64,000 nucleotides of DNA from assembly GCF_964204645.1 (NCBI RefSeq), contig NC_134025.1, positions 17,144,001 through 17,208,000 of the forward strand, in the 5' to 3' direction. This document shows, piece after piece, positions 41,128 to 53,073 of this stretch (the stretch's first letter is position 1; the number at the start of each line of letters is the position of its first letter). Made by a program: the position numbers and the translations under genes. The stretch comes from Tubulanus polymorphus (Eukaryota; Nemertea; Palaeonemertea; Tubulaniformes; Tubulanidae). The notes beneath the pieces were generated by a model. The model was not told where the DNA came from, ran no database searches, and worked only from the letters and a program-made list of their open reading frames with translations.

Positions 41128-44100
41128 ATGGAAGCAAATAAGTACTACTGTCCAACATGTAATATCAATATAGATAAATCCCAAAAAGCAAGACACAATA
41201 AAACTAAAACACATTTAGAGAATAAATTGAAACTAGAATATAAAGATGATATATTAGAAACTAAATTAGATGAATTAAAGAATGAAAAAGAAACATACAA
41301 ATGTGATACATGTAATCAATCATTCAGTGATAAAAGATATTATAAAGAACATTTAAAATCTAAAAGTCATATTAGAAATAAGAATAATGATATTTTAGGT
41401 GAAGATTATTTTGATGAAGATAATGATAAGAAACAGAAGACAATTAAAAGCATAAAAAATAAATTAAACAATAAAAGACCATACATGGAAGATGTAAGAA
41501 AATATATTAATTTATTGGATAATAAAAAAGATATAGAGATAACCGAAGCATTTAAAAGTGATATTGGCCCAGCAGCTATCGAGTTTAAATTTCATAAAGG
41601 AAAAACATTAGAAGAAAATAAAAAACATTTAGAAAATATGAAAGAAATAATAAAAATAATGACTGATGTTGAATATCCTAAAATTAGTATATCAGTTAAA
41701 GTAAAGTTTATAAAATCTGAAGATAAACCAATATATAATATAAATTCTCATTCACAACATATTATATATAAACAACATATAGATGATAAATTAGATAAAT
41801 GTTATAATGAAGTAAAAACTAAAATAGAAGAGAAATATTTTGAAGGATCTGGTTTAATATTTGATGAGATAATATTTATGACTTTACATGTTTATAACAC
41901 AAAATATAATAAGTTAACTAAATCAAAACCAATAGATGAAAATAATGTATCATATTATAAAGAACCAGATATTGAAGCATCAAGTTATATTAAACTACCA
42001 TTTAAAACTAATGCTGTTATAAATGTACAAAATTTTGATGAAGATATTACACATAGTTTTAGATTAACTCATTATAAACCATTTGAAAATAATTATAAGA
42101 TAGATAAGTATCCTGTTATAATTAAAAACATCCCAAAAATAGAAAGAGATAATAATATAAAGATAAATGTATTTGATTTAATCAAATTACCAAATACAAA
42201 AGGTAACAATATAAAACATTATACATTAGAACCTTTATATCTATCAAAAGATTATGATTCAAACGATGTTATAGATATACTATATTATGAGAATCATTAT
42301 ATGTGGATTAAACAAATAGATTTATTCTTTAGAACAGAAAGTGATCACCATAATAAAATATATCTATGTAGAAAATGTTTACATAGATTCAGTAATGAAA
42401 GTACATTATTAAATCATAAACAATTATGTGAAAATCATGATTATTGTAAATTAGTTTTACCAAATGAAAAAGAAAAAATATTAGAATTCAAAAAATTTGA
42501 TTACAAAAATAAAGTACCGTTTGTTATATATGGAGATTTTGAATCATTAAATAAAGAATTAACTGATCAAGATAGAAAAGAAATATATTATAAAAGAAAG
42601 AAATTAAATTCTAATGAAAATAATTATTCTGAAGAACCACCAAAAACAAATACTATTAAAAAGATTCATCAATCAGCTGCAGCTTTCGGGTTATATATTA
42701 AATCTGATTATCCAGAACTAATTGAAAGTGAATATTATCATTATAGAAATGAAAATGTTATCAATCATTTTTGTGACTTATTAATTGAATATGAAATAAG
42801 ATTTAATAAATTATTGAATACAAATATAGAAATTAAAATGACAGAAGAAGATAAAGAAGCATTTCCGTTTGCAGATAAATGTTATTATTGAGAAAAGATA
42901 TTTAATTATAAAGATAAAAAAGTAAGAGACCATGATCATTTGAATGGAAAGTTTAGAGGCGCCGCACATGAGAATTGTAACTTACAAGCTAAGAAAATTA
43001 ACTTTGTACCAGTTATATTTCATAATCTTTCAGGATATGATGCACATTTATTCATCAAACAGTTATGTCATAAAATAGAAGAAATTAATAATGAAATAGA
43101 AAGATTAAATTCAAATAGATCAAAAGATAAAATACCAACTTATAAATTTAGAATGTTAGCTAAAACATCTGAGAATTATATATCATTCCAATTTGGATGC
43201 TTAAGATTTATAGATTCATATAGATTTTTAAATAGTTCATTAGATAACTTATCAAAATCATTAGTTGATGATGAATTGAAGATATTAAAGCAACACTATC
43301 CAAATAATGATGATTTCCAATTAATGAGATATAAAGGAGCAATTCCATATTCATTTTATAAATCACATAATGATTTTAATATAACTGAATTATTAAAAGA
43401 ACAATTCTATGATGAATTAAAAAATGAATATGTTAAAGATGAAGTATATAATAGAACATTGAATATTTGGAATCATTTCAAAATAGAAAATCATGGACAA
43501 TTAGTAGATTCATATCTAAAATCAGATGTATTATTATTAACCGATATATTCGAAAGGTTTAGAGATGTAAACCTAAACTATTTTAACATTGATCCATGTC
43601 ATTGTTATTCTAGTCCAGGTTTAACACGGGATTGTGGATTAAAATTTACAGATATAAAAATGGATTTGTTAACAAATATAGATCAATTATTTTTATTTGA
43701 AAAATCTATAAGAGGAGGAGTTTCAGGTGTATTAGGTGATAGATATTTCAATGTAAATGATAACCCCGGATATAAGTTATTATATATAGATGCAAATAAT
43801 CTATGGTCTATATATGGTTGGGCAATGATGGAACCACAACCATATGGAGTATTTGAATTAACTGAAGTTTTACAGAATGAAAATAATGATAAATTTGATT
43901 GGAAGAAAAGAATTCTAGATATTGCAGATGATTCAGATACTGGTTACTTCTTTGTTGTAGATTTAGAATATCCTGAAGATAAAAAATTTAAATCTAGAAA
44001 TCTAGCTTACTGTCCCGAACATAAAACTGTTACTCATGAAGAATTATCAAATTATCAAAAAAGAATTAAACCCGAAAATCTTATTCATACAGAAAAGTTA

Positions 44101-45131
44101 ATGGTAACTCAAGAAGATAAATATAATTATGTAGTACATTATAGAATTTTAAAGTTTTATTTGAATCAAGGAATGGTTCTAAAAAAAGTACATAGATATA
44201 TTTCATTTAGTCAATCTAAGTGGTTAGAAAAATATATAGATTTTAACACGAAACAGAGAACTGAAGCTAAAACTGATTTTGAGAAAGATTTCTTCAAGTT
44301 AATGAACAATGCATTCTATGGTAAGACTTGTGAAAATATTAGAAATAGAAATGATATTGAGTTAGTTAGTAATGGTAAAAGAATTAGACATTTACAATCA
44401 TACCCTAAGTTCATTGGTAACAGAATATTTGATGAAAATTTAGCCGCAGTTAAAATGAGAAGAACATCAATGAAATTTAATAAACCAATCTATGTTGGCG
44501 CTTCAGTTTTAGAATTATCAAAATTACTAATGTATGAATTCTATTATAATATATTACAACCACTCTTTGGAGAAAAACATATAGAAATATTATATTTTGA
44601 TACCGATTCTTACATATTAAAGATAAAAACTGATAACATAACTGATGATTTAAAAACATTAAAACATCATTTTGATTTCAGTAATTATCCTAAAGATCAT
44701 GAATTGTTTAGCAATGATAATAAAAAAGTTCCAGGGAAGTTTAAGGATGAATTAGGTGGTGAAGAAATGATTGAATTCATCGGTATTAGATCTAAAATGT
44801 ATTCATATAGAACTAAGAACATGAAGCTAAAAAGTTAAAAGGAATAACCAAAAGTGTAGTAGAAAAGAATATTCATTTCAAAGATTACATCAATTGTATA
44901 TTCAATGAAGAAGTTAGAAAACATAAAATGAGATGTTTAAGATCTGAAGATCATGAAATGTTTATTGAAGAAATTGAAAAGATAAGTCTAAACCCATTTG
45001 ATGATAAAAGATATATTTTAGATGATGGAATTCATACAGTTGCTTATGGTTGTAATTTAGATGAATACTTAAAATTTAAAAGAGAAGAAACAAAAGAGAA
45101 CGAGATAATGAAAATAATTCTAACGTGTTAA
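41128..45131 (+). pseudogene. polB: Protein-primed family B DNA polymerase (D), near-complete with few lesions
   Basis: About 1,330 codons. Two C2H2 fingers (YYCPTCNINI and YKCDTCNQSF), a third finger LCRKCLHRF near 42370, exonuclease I YGDFES (42535), HNH-like RDHDHLNGKFRGAAHENCN (42930), exonuclease II SGYDAHLF (43030), exonuclease III SYLKSDVLLLTDIF, motif A DANNLWSIYGWAM (43790; three residues more than E), motif B KLMNNAFYGKT (44300), motif C YFDTDSY (44597). Lesions: TGA at 42889-42891 at a cysteine of the HNH block, a frameshift near 44830, and loss of the CFLWAIISCLHP block present in E. Family role: genome replication primed by a terminal protein. Confidence 0.93.
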
Positions 45132-45160
45132 TCAAATTTTAATAAAAATATGTTATTAAA
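45131..45160 (+). promoter_or_regulatory. Class-2 upstream motif of the small gene after polB
   Basis: AAATTTTAATAAAAA, seven bases, TTATTAAAATGG at the start. Same form as before polB. Confidence 0.5.
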
Positions 45161-45514
45161 ATGGAGAGTAAACAAACACACAGTGAGAACAACAAATTAT
45201 TTCTAGATAGAATAAAAGATATCACAAATGTAAAATCTGTAGATTATAAATTTAAGAAGTTAACAGAATTAACAATCCATAAGAAATATCTAATTACAAA
45301 TATTGATACAGTTACTAATAAATATGGAGATAAATTAGTTATACACTTAGAATATGAAGGATTAAAAGGAAATACACATAAATTCAGAACATATTTACCG
45401 GATAGATTTCATAGATTATCAAGTGAAGATCTAGAAGAATTATGTTCTGGTGATTTCTATTTCGTACACAAAGGTAAGAATGAAAAAGGGCACCATGAAA
45501 TAGATTTCGAATAA
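45161..45514 (+). CDS. 117-residue accessory protein, possible OB-fold ssDNA-binding (D)
   Basis: Intact. A beta-rich pattern (KYLITNIDTVTNKYGDKLVI, then HKFRTYLPDRFH, then DFYFVHKGKNEKGHHEI). Homologous by eye to the minus-strand gene at the right end of C. It sits directly after polymerase and has the polymerase-type upstream motif, so it is probably expressed with replication genes. Function not recognised; OB-fold is a guess from strand pattern. Confidence 0.68.
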   Translation: MESKQTHSENNKLFLDRIKDITNVKSVDYKFKKLTELTIHKKYLITNIDTVTNKYGDKLVIHLEYEGLKGNTHKFRTYLPDRFHRLSSEDLEELCSGDFYFVHKGKNEKGHHEIDFE

Positions 45515-45531
45515 GAAAATATGTAAAATAA

Positions 45532-46287
45532 ATGGTAGAATTAAAAGAATACAGAATATTTGTTGATTCTAGAAAACTTACAAATTATAAATCACATAAT
45601 TTACTAGTACAATTAGATAGAGAATTTAAGAATTGTGTTGATTTAAAATTAGTTAATATAAGTTTATGTAATTCTTTTTTTAATATATCGAATAAAACTC
45701 TTGATCATTTAGCTTTTAAAATTTATGTTAGAAATTTGAATAAATGGTTTCATCTTTATCTAAAACCAGGATTATATAATTTAGAAACATTAGCGCAAGA
45801 AATTAATAAAAGAGCTCGTTTAAAAATGGGTGCAGCTGCTAGATTTGAAATTAGATTTATTAAAAGTGATAGTTCTAATAAAATAAGAATAAAGTTAACT
45901 AATGAACAACATAGATTTCTAGTAAGAAAACCTTTAGATGAACTGTTTGGAATTCTTCCGGATAGACATTATTCAAGTATCGAAACTGATACAAATATAA
46001 TGACTTTTACACACTTTTATATTTATTGCAATTTAATCGAGCCTACAAAAACATTTGAAGCAACTAAAGATACAATTTGTAATTCTAGTATATTAAATAT
46101 TTTACCATTAAAAAATGTTAAACAATTTGGAACTCAAATAAATTATAATTTAACTGAATGTGATTTTAAACCTTGTATTCCTCAATTTGATAATTTTAAA
46201 TTAGAAATAAGAAATCACAATGGATATTTAATTGATTTGAATAACTTTCCTGTAATTTATGAATTAGTTATAAGATGTAGAGAGTAA
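45532..46287 (+). CDS. mCP: Penton-like minor capsid protein (D), intact, 251 residues
   Basis: Complete single jelly-roll-type minor capsid candidate: EYRIFVDSRKL start, KPGLYNLETLAQEIN, KPLDELFGILPD, FYIYCNLIEPTKTFEAT, NILPLKNVKQFG, C-terminal NNFPVIYELVIRCRE. Spacing between these blocks is as in Polinton minor capsid proteins known to me. Role by family: capsid vertices. Only intact copy. The first 60 residues are almost identical to A despite different polymerases. Confidence 0.85.
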   Translation: MVELKEYRIFVDSRKLTNYKSHNLLVQLDREFKNCVDLKLVNISLCNSFFNISNKTLDHLAFKIYVRNLNKWFHLYLKPGLYNLETLAQEINKRARLKMGAAARFEIRFIKSDSSNKIRIKLTNEQHRFLVRKPLDELFGILPDRHYSSIETDTNIMTFTHFYIYCNLIEPTKTFEATKDTICNSSILNILPLKNVKQFGTQINYNLTECDFKPCIPQFDNFKLEIRNHNGYLIDLNNFPVIYELVIRCRE

Positions 46288-46303
46288 TTTTTTCATTATA
46301 TAA

Positions 46304-46659
46304 ATGAATATAACTGTTGGGCCGAGCATATGTTTTGGATTTGATTTTAAACGTGAGAAAGAAATGAAATTTAACATTAATGATGTAATTACACATATCA
46401 AAAATATTACATTTTCTAATGAAACAACATTTGAGTATGAAACAACAATAGATAAAGAAACTTTTAATGTAGAATAGATTACTAATTTAATTAGAGAATC
46501 TTTAAGATTTTATTAATTAGATGAAGATTTTATCATCGATGATATTAAAAAAATAATAATTGAAATATATACAAATGAAACTAGTAATGAAATAAATGTT
46601 GAATTAATCATAAATAAGATAACTAAATATTTTGATGATAGTGATTTTTTGATAAATAA
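46304..46659 (+). pseudogene. NITVGPS-family small protein (D), two stops
   Basis: MNITVGPSICFGFDFKRE start. TAG near 46477 and TAA near 46515 interrupt it; the tail NVELIINKITKYFDDS is recognisable up to the next ATG. Confidence 0.65.
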
Positions 46660-46881
46660 ATGAGTGATAATAAGTGGATAATAACTGGATTATATAATGG
46701 CGCATTACTATCAGTTGGAACTGTTGGTTATTCAATGGTATTAAAAAAAGTATTCAAAATGGGAAGTGTTAATGTTGATAGATTTGATATAAATGATATT
46801 TTAAAGTTAACATTAGCAGTTACTTTATCTAATTTAACTATTGATTATTTAGAAAAACAAAAATATATTCCTCCCATATAA
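46660..46881 (+). CDS. 73-residue hydrophobic protein (D), intact
   Basis: Translation identical to copy A (8149-8370). Evidence for recent common origin or conversion of the structural block. Confidence 0.75.
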   Translation: MSDNKWIITGLYNGALLSVGTVGYSMVLKKVFKMGSVNVDRFDINDILKLTLAVTLSNLTIDYLEKQKYIPPI

Positions 46882-46906
46882 ATGCATAATTTTTTTTGCT
46901 AAATAA

Positions 46907-47329
46907 ATGGCTTCTGCAATTATAACTATTATAGGATCGGCAATTGTTAACGCTTTAGCATTTACTGGTGGCGATTATTTATTTAAACATATTGATAAAA
47001 ATAGTTCATTAGGAGAACAAAGAAGACATAACTTAGCATTAGAGAAATACAATAAAGCTGCAGAAGAATATAGAGAAAAGAGGCAAAACTATATGGATTA
47101 TATTAACAAAGAATTATATGATCAGAAGATTTCACACAGAGATTTTCAATCAGTTGATGAAGCTATGAGTTTATATAACGCTGTAACCAATAAAGAAAAA
47201 TTACATCTATACAAACCTAAATTATCAGATTATTATACCCCCAGTAATGAACAGAAGAAATATGAAATAATTTGGATTTTAGGTGGAACTGTTATTGTTA
47301 TATTTGTTGCTTATAAGTTTACTAATTAG
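46907..47329 (+). CDS. 140-residue protein with hydrophobic ends (D), intact
   Basis: As B, with small substitutions (GGDYLF for GGGYLF). Hydrophobic N-terminus, charged helix, C-terminal membrane segment. Followed by the class-1 spacer at 47330-47348. Confidence 0.78.
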   Translation: MASAIITIIGSAIVNALAFTGGDYLFKHIDKNSSLGEQRRHNLALEKYNKAAEEYREKRQNYMDYINKELYDQKISHRDFQSVDEAMSLYNAVTNKEKLHLYKPKLSDYYTPSNEQKKYEIIWILGGTVIVIFVAYKFTN

Positions 47330-47348
47330 TAATTTTTTTGCTAAATAA

Positions 47349-47736
47349 ATGGAAGATAAAGTTGATAATATTGATATTATTCCTCATGATATAAATAAAA
47401 CTAAATTAAAAACATATTTAGAAAAACAAATATTAGAATTTGAAAGTGACTTAAATTATTAGTGGTTCGGTTACAATTAGTTCTGTAATAACATGTTTAG
47501 CAATATTTTCACCATTAACACCTTTAGCTATATCAATTGGCGTGTTAGGATTATCATCAAGTGTTTTAACTGGTATAAGTTCAAAATTGAATATAAAAAG
47601 TAATAAAGAAAAAATTAAAACTAATATAAAAGAAATTAATAAATTACAGAATACACTAGATTATATAATAAGTTTGAATGGCCATATAACAGTTGAAGAA
47701 CAAGATAAATTATTAAAAGAATTAATAAATTATTAA
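47349..47736 (+). pseudogene. Two-helix membrane protein (D), internal deletion
   Basis: About 45 bases encoding the basic segment and the start of the first hydrophobic segment are deleted near 47452, giving an immediate TAG; the C-terminal part is open from about 47463 to 47736. Confidence 0.72.
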
Positions 47737-47752
47737 TTTTTTAATTATATAA

Positions 47753-49143
47753 ATGGCAGATAGTTTTCCAAAAGCTTTCCAATATAATAAATCAATTAAA
47801 TATAATATTCCAGCAATAGATTTTAATAAAGATATTACATATAGAAATGAAGTTTTAGATTCATTAACTAATTTAGAAATTTATGTTACTTATGTTACTG
47901 AAACTAATAATTTTAATGCAAAGATGGAATTCATGTCTATTTAATTAATTTTAAAAAATTGAAAGATGAAAAACAATGGTTATTAAAATCTAATATGAAG
48001 TATTGGCAGAACCAATTAAATTTTGCTGTTTATTGTGCAACAACAGGATGTGGAATTAGTTGGAATGATCATTTGAATAATTCTAAATATAAATTAATTC
48101 AAAGTTTATTTAGATTTCATACATACTTTCAAATCAGAATAATATTAAATGAATTAGAGTGTGCTTTACTAGGATCTAGATATTATTAAGAATTAGATAA
48201 TAATATTAATTTATCAAAGTTTTATAAAATTTGTAATGAATTTAATATAGATATAAATAATTCTGATTTTAGAACAAAAATTGGAACAGTAAGATCACTT
48301 CCTTGCCCTAACAAGATTGCAGAATATTGTGCACTTCCCATACCATCTAATAGTTTTTATAATATCTATAATAATAAATTAGGTTATGGTAAAATAGAAA
48401 CAAAGGATTTAGAAACATTAAATTTCAATAAATTACCGAAATTTTATGATCATTTAAAACAAGAAAACAATAATGGTTGGGTTTATTTCATTTTAGAAAA
48501 TAGTGAAGGTTTTACAAAATCAGGTATACAAAGAATAAATCAATCTATTAGAACTTATTTGATATGTATTCTAGGCGCACAAGTTGAAACAAGATCCCCA
48601 ATAATTGGAAATTTAAATACATCATTTGATACGCAGAAACAATTTAAAGTATTATTTGAAGATTCCATTCATAATGATAAAAATAGATCGATTCCAGAAA
48701 ACATTGTAAGATATCAAAATTATTTAGATAAATCACATATTAGATTAAATTATTGTATAGGCCCTAATCTATTAATTATTTCTAATGATTTAGTATTAAA
48801 GATGGGAAATATAATTGGTTATAATAATCTAATTAAAACTGCAACAATAAATAATTCATTTGGATTAAATGATATAAATAAAAAGATAATAACTGCTCCA
48901 AAATTAATGGAAGGTGAAAAAAATAAAAAACATATTCAATCAACAGAAACTAAAACTAATAATATTAAATTAAATAATGATTCTAAAATAAAAGATTACA
49001 ATACATCAGAAAATATTAGAACCGATAATGTTCAACATGAAATAATTAAACTAAATGATGATAATAAATCCCATGAAAATACTAAATTAGCTATAACTTG
49101 TATAGGAATTGTAATCGGAGGAATATTATATTTTAAATTTTAA
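47753..49143 (+). pseudogene. Long conserved Polinton protein with C-terminal anchor (D), several breaks
   Basis: A 9-base duplication (YVTYVTE), a deletion near 47930, and TAA at 48187-48189. The last 194 codons are open to the C-terminal hydrophobic anchor. All conserved blocks are recognisable. Confidence 0.75.
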
Positions 49144-49159
49144 TTTTTTTATTATGTAA

Positions 49160-50616
49160 ATGGCAGAAGGCGGAGAAGATTATGAAATGGGAGAAATGGG
49201 AATTAATAATGAAGGATATATTGATGATGATTATAATGATGCAGAAACTAATATTGATGATGGTAATGAATCAGCATATAATTCTAATTTAGCAGATAGT
49301 GGTTCTAAAGGCCAATCAACAGATGAATTTGATAGAAGAACTAGATCGAGAATACCTATTGAAAATGAAAATCCAGGTTTATTAAAGGAAAATTTAGAAT
49401 ATAATGAATATATTTATAATTTCAAACATGTATTTGAAGAATCTGGATATAATATAAATGCCAGAGGCGCCAGACTTTTAGTACAAGAATTAAAGTTTTT
49501 AGATGGTGAATGTTATTATCGTTTGAAAGGTGATTATTATATTGATATCTCTTATAAAAAACAAAACAAAATATTAGCAGAATCAACTTTGCTTAAGTCT
49601 GACTCATTACTATCTAGAATTAAAAGAATAAGAAATAGTAATGAAATAGAAGATGTAACACAAGAAGAAATTATTGAAAATGAAAGAGTATTTAAACAAA
49701 GAATTAATGAATTATTTGAAACAGTCGATAATAATTTAGAACCAGAAACAAGTTCTAAACAGAATATAACTTCCAAAACTACTAGACCTAATTCAAGAGA
49801 AGTTCAAACTGAAAAACTTTTACCGAAGGGATTACTTGATGCAACAGATCAACAATTAGAAGATTTAGATATATTTTCTGATAAAGCAATTAGAGAGATT
49901 ATTAGTATAAGACATGCATCTGATAAAATTGCGCATGAAAAAGAAATAAGAGATTTTAAAATTAGATTTTTAGAAAAAGAATTAACTGATAAAAATAAAG
50001 AAATAGAACAATTAAAGTCTGATCTTGATCGTAAAGCAATTGATGAAAATGAATTTAGAAAAAGAAATGCATATTTAGAAAAAGAAAAAGATGATTTAGA
50101 ATATAACATAGAATTACAAAAAGAAGAAATTAAATTATTTTAAAATCATATGATTATAATATTGATAGATTAAAGGATGTTTTTAAAAGATATCTAATAA
50201 AACCAGATTCTAGAATATCATTGAAATATAGAATAAAATTATTATTTAAGTTTGAAGGAATAACAATTCTTTCAATTCTAACAGCTGTAACTATGTTATT
50301 TACAACAATAGGTTTAGCAATATCAAATGCTTTAAAATCTACTCCTACTCCAAATAAACCGGATAAACCCCCAAATGATAATAATTCTATACAAGATAAA
50401 GTTAAGGATGGCTTAAAGAAATTAGCAAAATATTTATGGGAACTATCTAAAAAATCTGCTGCAGCATTACCAGGAATTATTGCATCAATTGTTGGTTTTA
50501 TATTGAAATCTGCAGGAAACATTATTAACTTTGCTGCTGAACATATTATTTTATTTTTAATTACAGTTGTAAGTGCAATTATTTTTGGGTTAGTGAACAT
50601 GATAAAAAATAAATAA
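49160..50616 (+). pseudogene. Acidic coiled-coil membrane protein (D), one frameshift
   Basis: 327 open residues (C-type N-terminus MAEGGEDYEMGEMG), frameshift in a T-run near 50138, then open through the membrane segments to 50616 (NMIKNK). One lesion only. Confidence 0.75.
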
Positions 50617-50636
50617 TTAATTTTTTTGTTAAATAA

Positions 50637-51888
50637 ATGAGTGGGAGTTATATCAATCCTTCTAAGAATCATAGAATATCTAATGCTATTAAAGCAGAAA
50701 GATCACATCATATAATTACTCATAACCCTTCTAATATTAATCCCGATGAAACTTTATATGTTAGAATTCCCCGATTAACACAAAATACTTTTTATGTTCC
50801 AAATAGTATTTATTTATCAGCCGATATAAAAGTAATCGGTAATAATAATAATTATGTTGTTGATAATGTTGGAAGATATTTGATTAAAAAATTAACTAAC
50901 TATAAAGATCGGTCCGGAAACAGTTTTCTCATTAGATGATTATGATTTATTCATGCATTATAAAGATTTATGGTTAACAAAAGAAAATAGAAATAATATG
51001 ATATTTCAAGGAATCCAATCAGAAAACCAAAATAAATTAAGATCAGAAGCTAATAGCGCAATATTAACTAATGCTGTAGATAAATTGATAAAAAGTATAT
51101 ATGGAAGCAAATATAAAATTCCATTAGACTTTGAATTGATAAATAATAATGCACCTTTATATAAATACGCAATTCAAGAAGATGTTATATTCGAAATAAC
51201 ATTTGCTCCTGTAAATGAAATTGTAATATCTAGCGTTAATAAAGATATGAGTTATAAATTATCGAATATATGTTTAGAATATGATACAGTAACTGATGAA
51301 AATATTTCAAGTATAATTCAAACTAAATACAATCAAGGATTTTCATTATTATATGATTATATTGATAAATTTAAAACTGTAACTATTAATGGAAGTAATG
51401 AAATTATTAATGAGAATATTAACTTCCCAAGAAGATCTATTAAAGGTATATTAATATTTTTTACCATTGCAACATATACTAATGGCGCAATAAATGTTGA
51501 TAATTATTATAATCCTGAAATAACAAAAGTAGAAATAACTATCGAAGGAATAGCAAATAAAATGTTTTGTCAAGGAATGAGAATGATTGATCAATGGCCA
51601 GAAATTAGAAAACATTTTATGAATGAAAAAGTAAAATCATCTGAAAATTGTAATATTAATCAAATTGATTATTATACTGGTAATAAATATGCATTATGGT
51701 TAGATTTTAGAACAACAGAAGATAAGTTATTACATGGTTCTGGGAAAAAACTACAAAACACTAAAGATGGAATACAATTATTCATGACAAAGAATAAAGG
51801 AATCAAAAATTTCAAAATGCACATTTATATTATATCTGACGCGCAATTAAATATTGTAAATTCACAATTAGATAGTATTATGTATTAA
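50637..51888 (+). pseudogene. MCP: Major capsid protein (D), one frameshift
   Basis: Open 50637-50939; a short local duplication/indel near 50897-50920 (KKLTNYKDRSGNSF) shifts the frame; open again from 50940 to 51888. MCP blocks YGSKYKIPLDFELI, VIFEITFAP and LSNICLEYDTV are present. Confidence 0.85.
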
Positions 51889-51920
51889 AATTTTAACTTT
51901 AATAAAAAATCTTATATTAA
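51889..51920 (+). promoter_or_regulatory. Class-2 upstream motif of the zinc-finger gene
   Basis: ATTTTAACTTTAATAAAAAA then TTATATTAAATGG. Shows that gene class, not position, decides which motif is used. Confidence 0.5.
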
Positions 51921-52693
51921 ATGGAAGGAGGTAAAGTATATAAACATATTCCATACATCGATACACATGAAAATAATGATGGTTTATATTATGTAATACC
52001 TTGCAATATAGCTTTGATATTTGATCCTATTTTCAAAAATTATAAACTAAACTAATAGAAATCGATAATAATTTAAGTAATGTAATTGATAATAATGTAA
52101 TACCTTCTACATCTAATAATGTAATACCTTCTACATATAATAATGCAATAATATTAAATGTTAGTAAAAATAGAAATTATTGTGATTATTGTAAAGGTGA
52201 ATTTTCAAACGCCCCATCAAATTGGAATAAACATATGAATACAAATTCACATATTACTTATGTTATAGAACGTGTTGGTTTAAGAGAATTTATAGAACAC
52301 CCATTTAGATATGTTACAAAATTTGTTTCAAATAAAAAAGTAAATGGTAAAGAATTATATGAAGATTTTTTATTAGCAACACCTAATAAAGATGAATTAG
52401 ATTTAACCGATGCTAATGAAATATTAGGATCAAACACTGTAAATGAAATATTAGGAGCAAACACTAATAAAGATGATAATGAAAATACAGGAAAGCGCAT
52501 TGATAATAAAGATTCTATGAAACTTAAATCAGAAAATAAAGATATAGTTGAGATGCCTAATAAGTATATCAATAAACCAATTATTTATGAAGATACGGTA
52601 GAGCATTTGAATAAATTGTTAGGGCCTGATATGAATGAATTGGAGAGTGATGATGAAAGTGATTCAGAAATTAATTATCTAACACTCAAATAA
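51921..52693 (+). pseudogene. C2H2 zinc-finger accessory protein (D), frameshifted
   Basis: Start MEGGKVYKHIPYID, stop near 52053; after indels the frame 52150-52693 encodes a finger YCDYCKGEF...H...H, then a polar acidic region with a duplicated NEILGSNT/NEILGANT. A 22-base unit (AATAATGTAATACCTTCTAC) is repeated near 52095-52135. Found only in D. No function recognised; DNA- or RNA-binding likely. Confidence 0.6.
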
Positions 52694-53073
52694 TAATAAA
52701 GGTTGAAAATTGTATAAAATAATAGTAAATAAAAAAGGGGGTTTAAGTATTTAAGGTATTTTAAGGTATCTAATACATATCTAATACATATCTAATACAT
52801 ATCTAATACATATTATTTGAAAATACCTTAAATTATATTTCTTTTTTAAATTTTATGTTGAAACCTCAGTAATAATAAATAACCTTTATTATTTTCAAAC
52901 TTATTCATATATTAGTTGAAATAATAAAAATAAATTGGTTGAAAATTTTATAAATAATATTTATTTTAAAAAGGGGGTTTTAAGTATTTAAGGTATCTAA
53001 TAGGGTATTAGGTATTAGGGTATCTAATGGGCTATCAGGTATTAGGGTATCTAATACATAGGTATACAAATAG
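52694..53073. repeat. Duplicated AT-rich repeat region between converging gene blocks (D)
   Basis: Two related halves: GGTTGAAAATT...AAAAAGGGGG, TTTAAGTATTTAAGGTATCT, then in the first half about four CTAATACATAT units (52768-52812) and in the second GGTATTAGGGTATCTAAT units. No coding. Probably the shared 3' end of the two blocks. Confidence 0.8.

Larger units (their letters stand above)
40904..41241. repeat. Left terminal inverted repeat of D, 338 bp
   Basis: Matches the inverse of 57882-58226. It ends inside polymerase at codon 38 or so, so the right copy contains a second, promoter-bearing polymerase start. Few differences, implying recent homogenisation. Confidence 0.9.

Noticed and set aside
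50154-50672. 172-codon minus-strand open frame over the end of the coiled-coil gene in D
   Set aside because: Mirror frame of conserved coding sequence; similar mirror frames occur in B and C at the same place.
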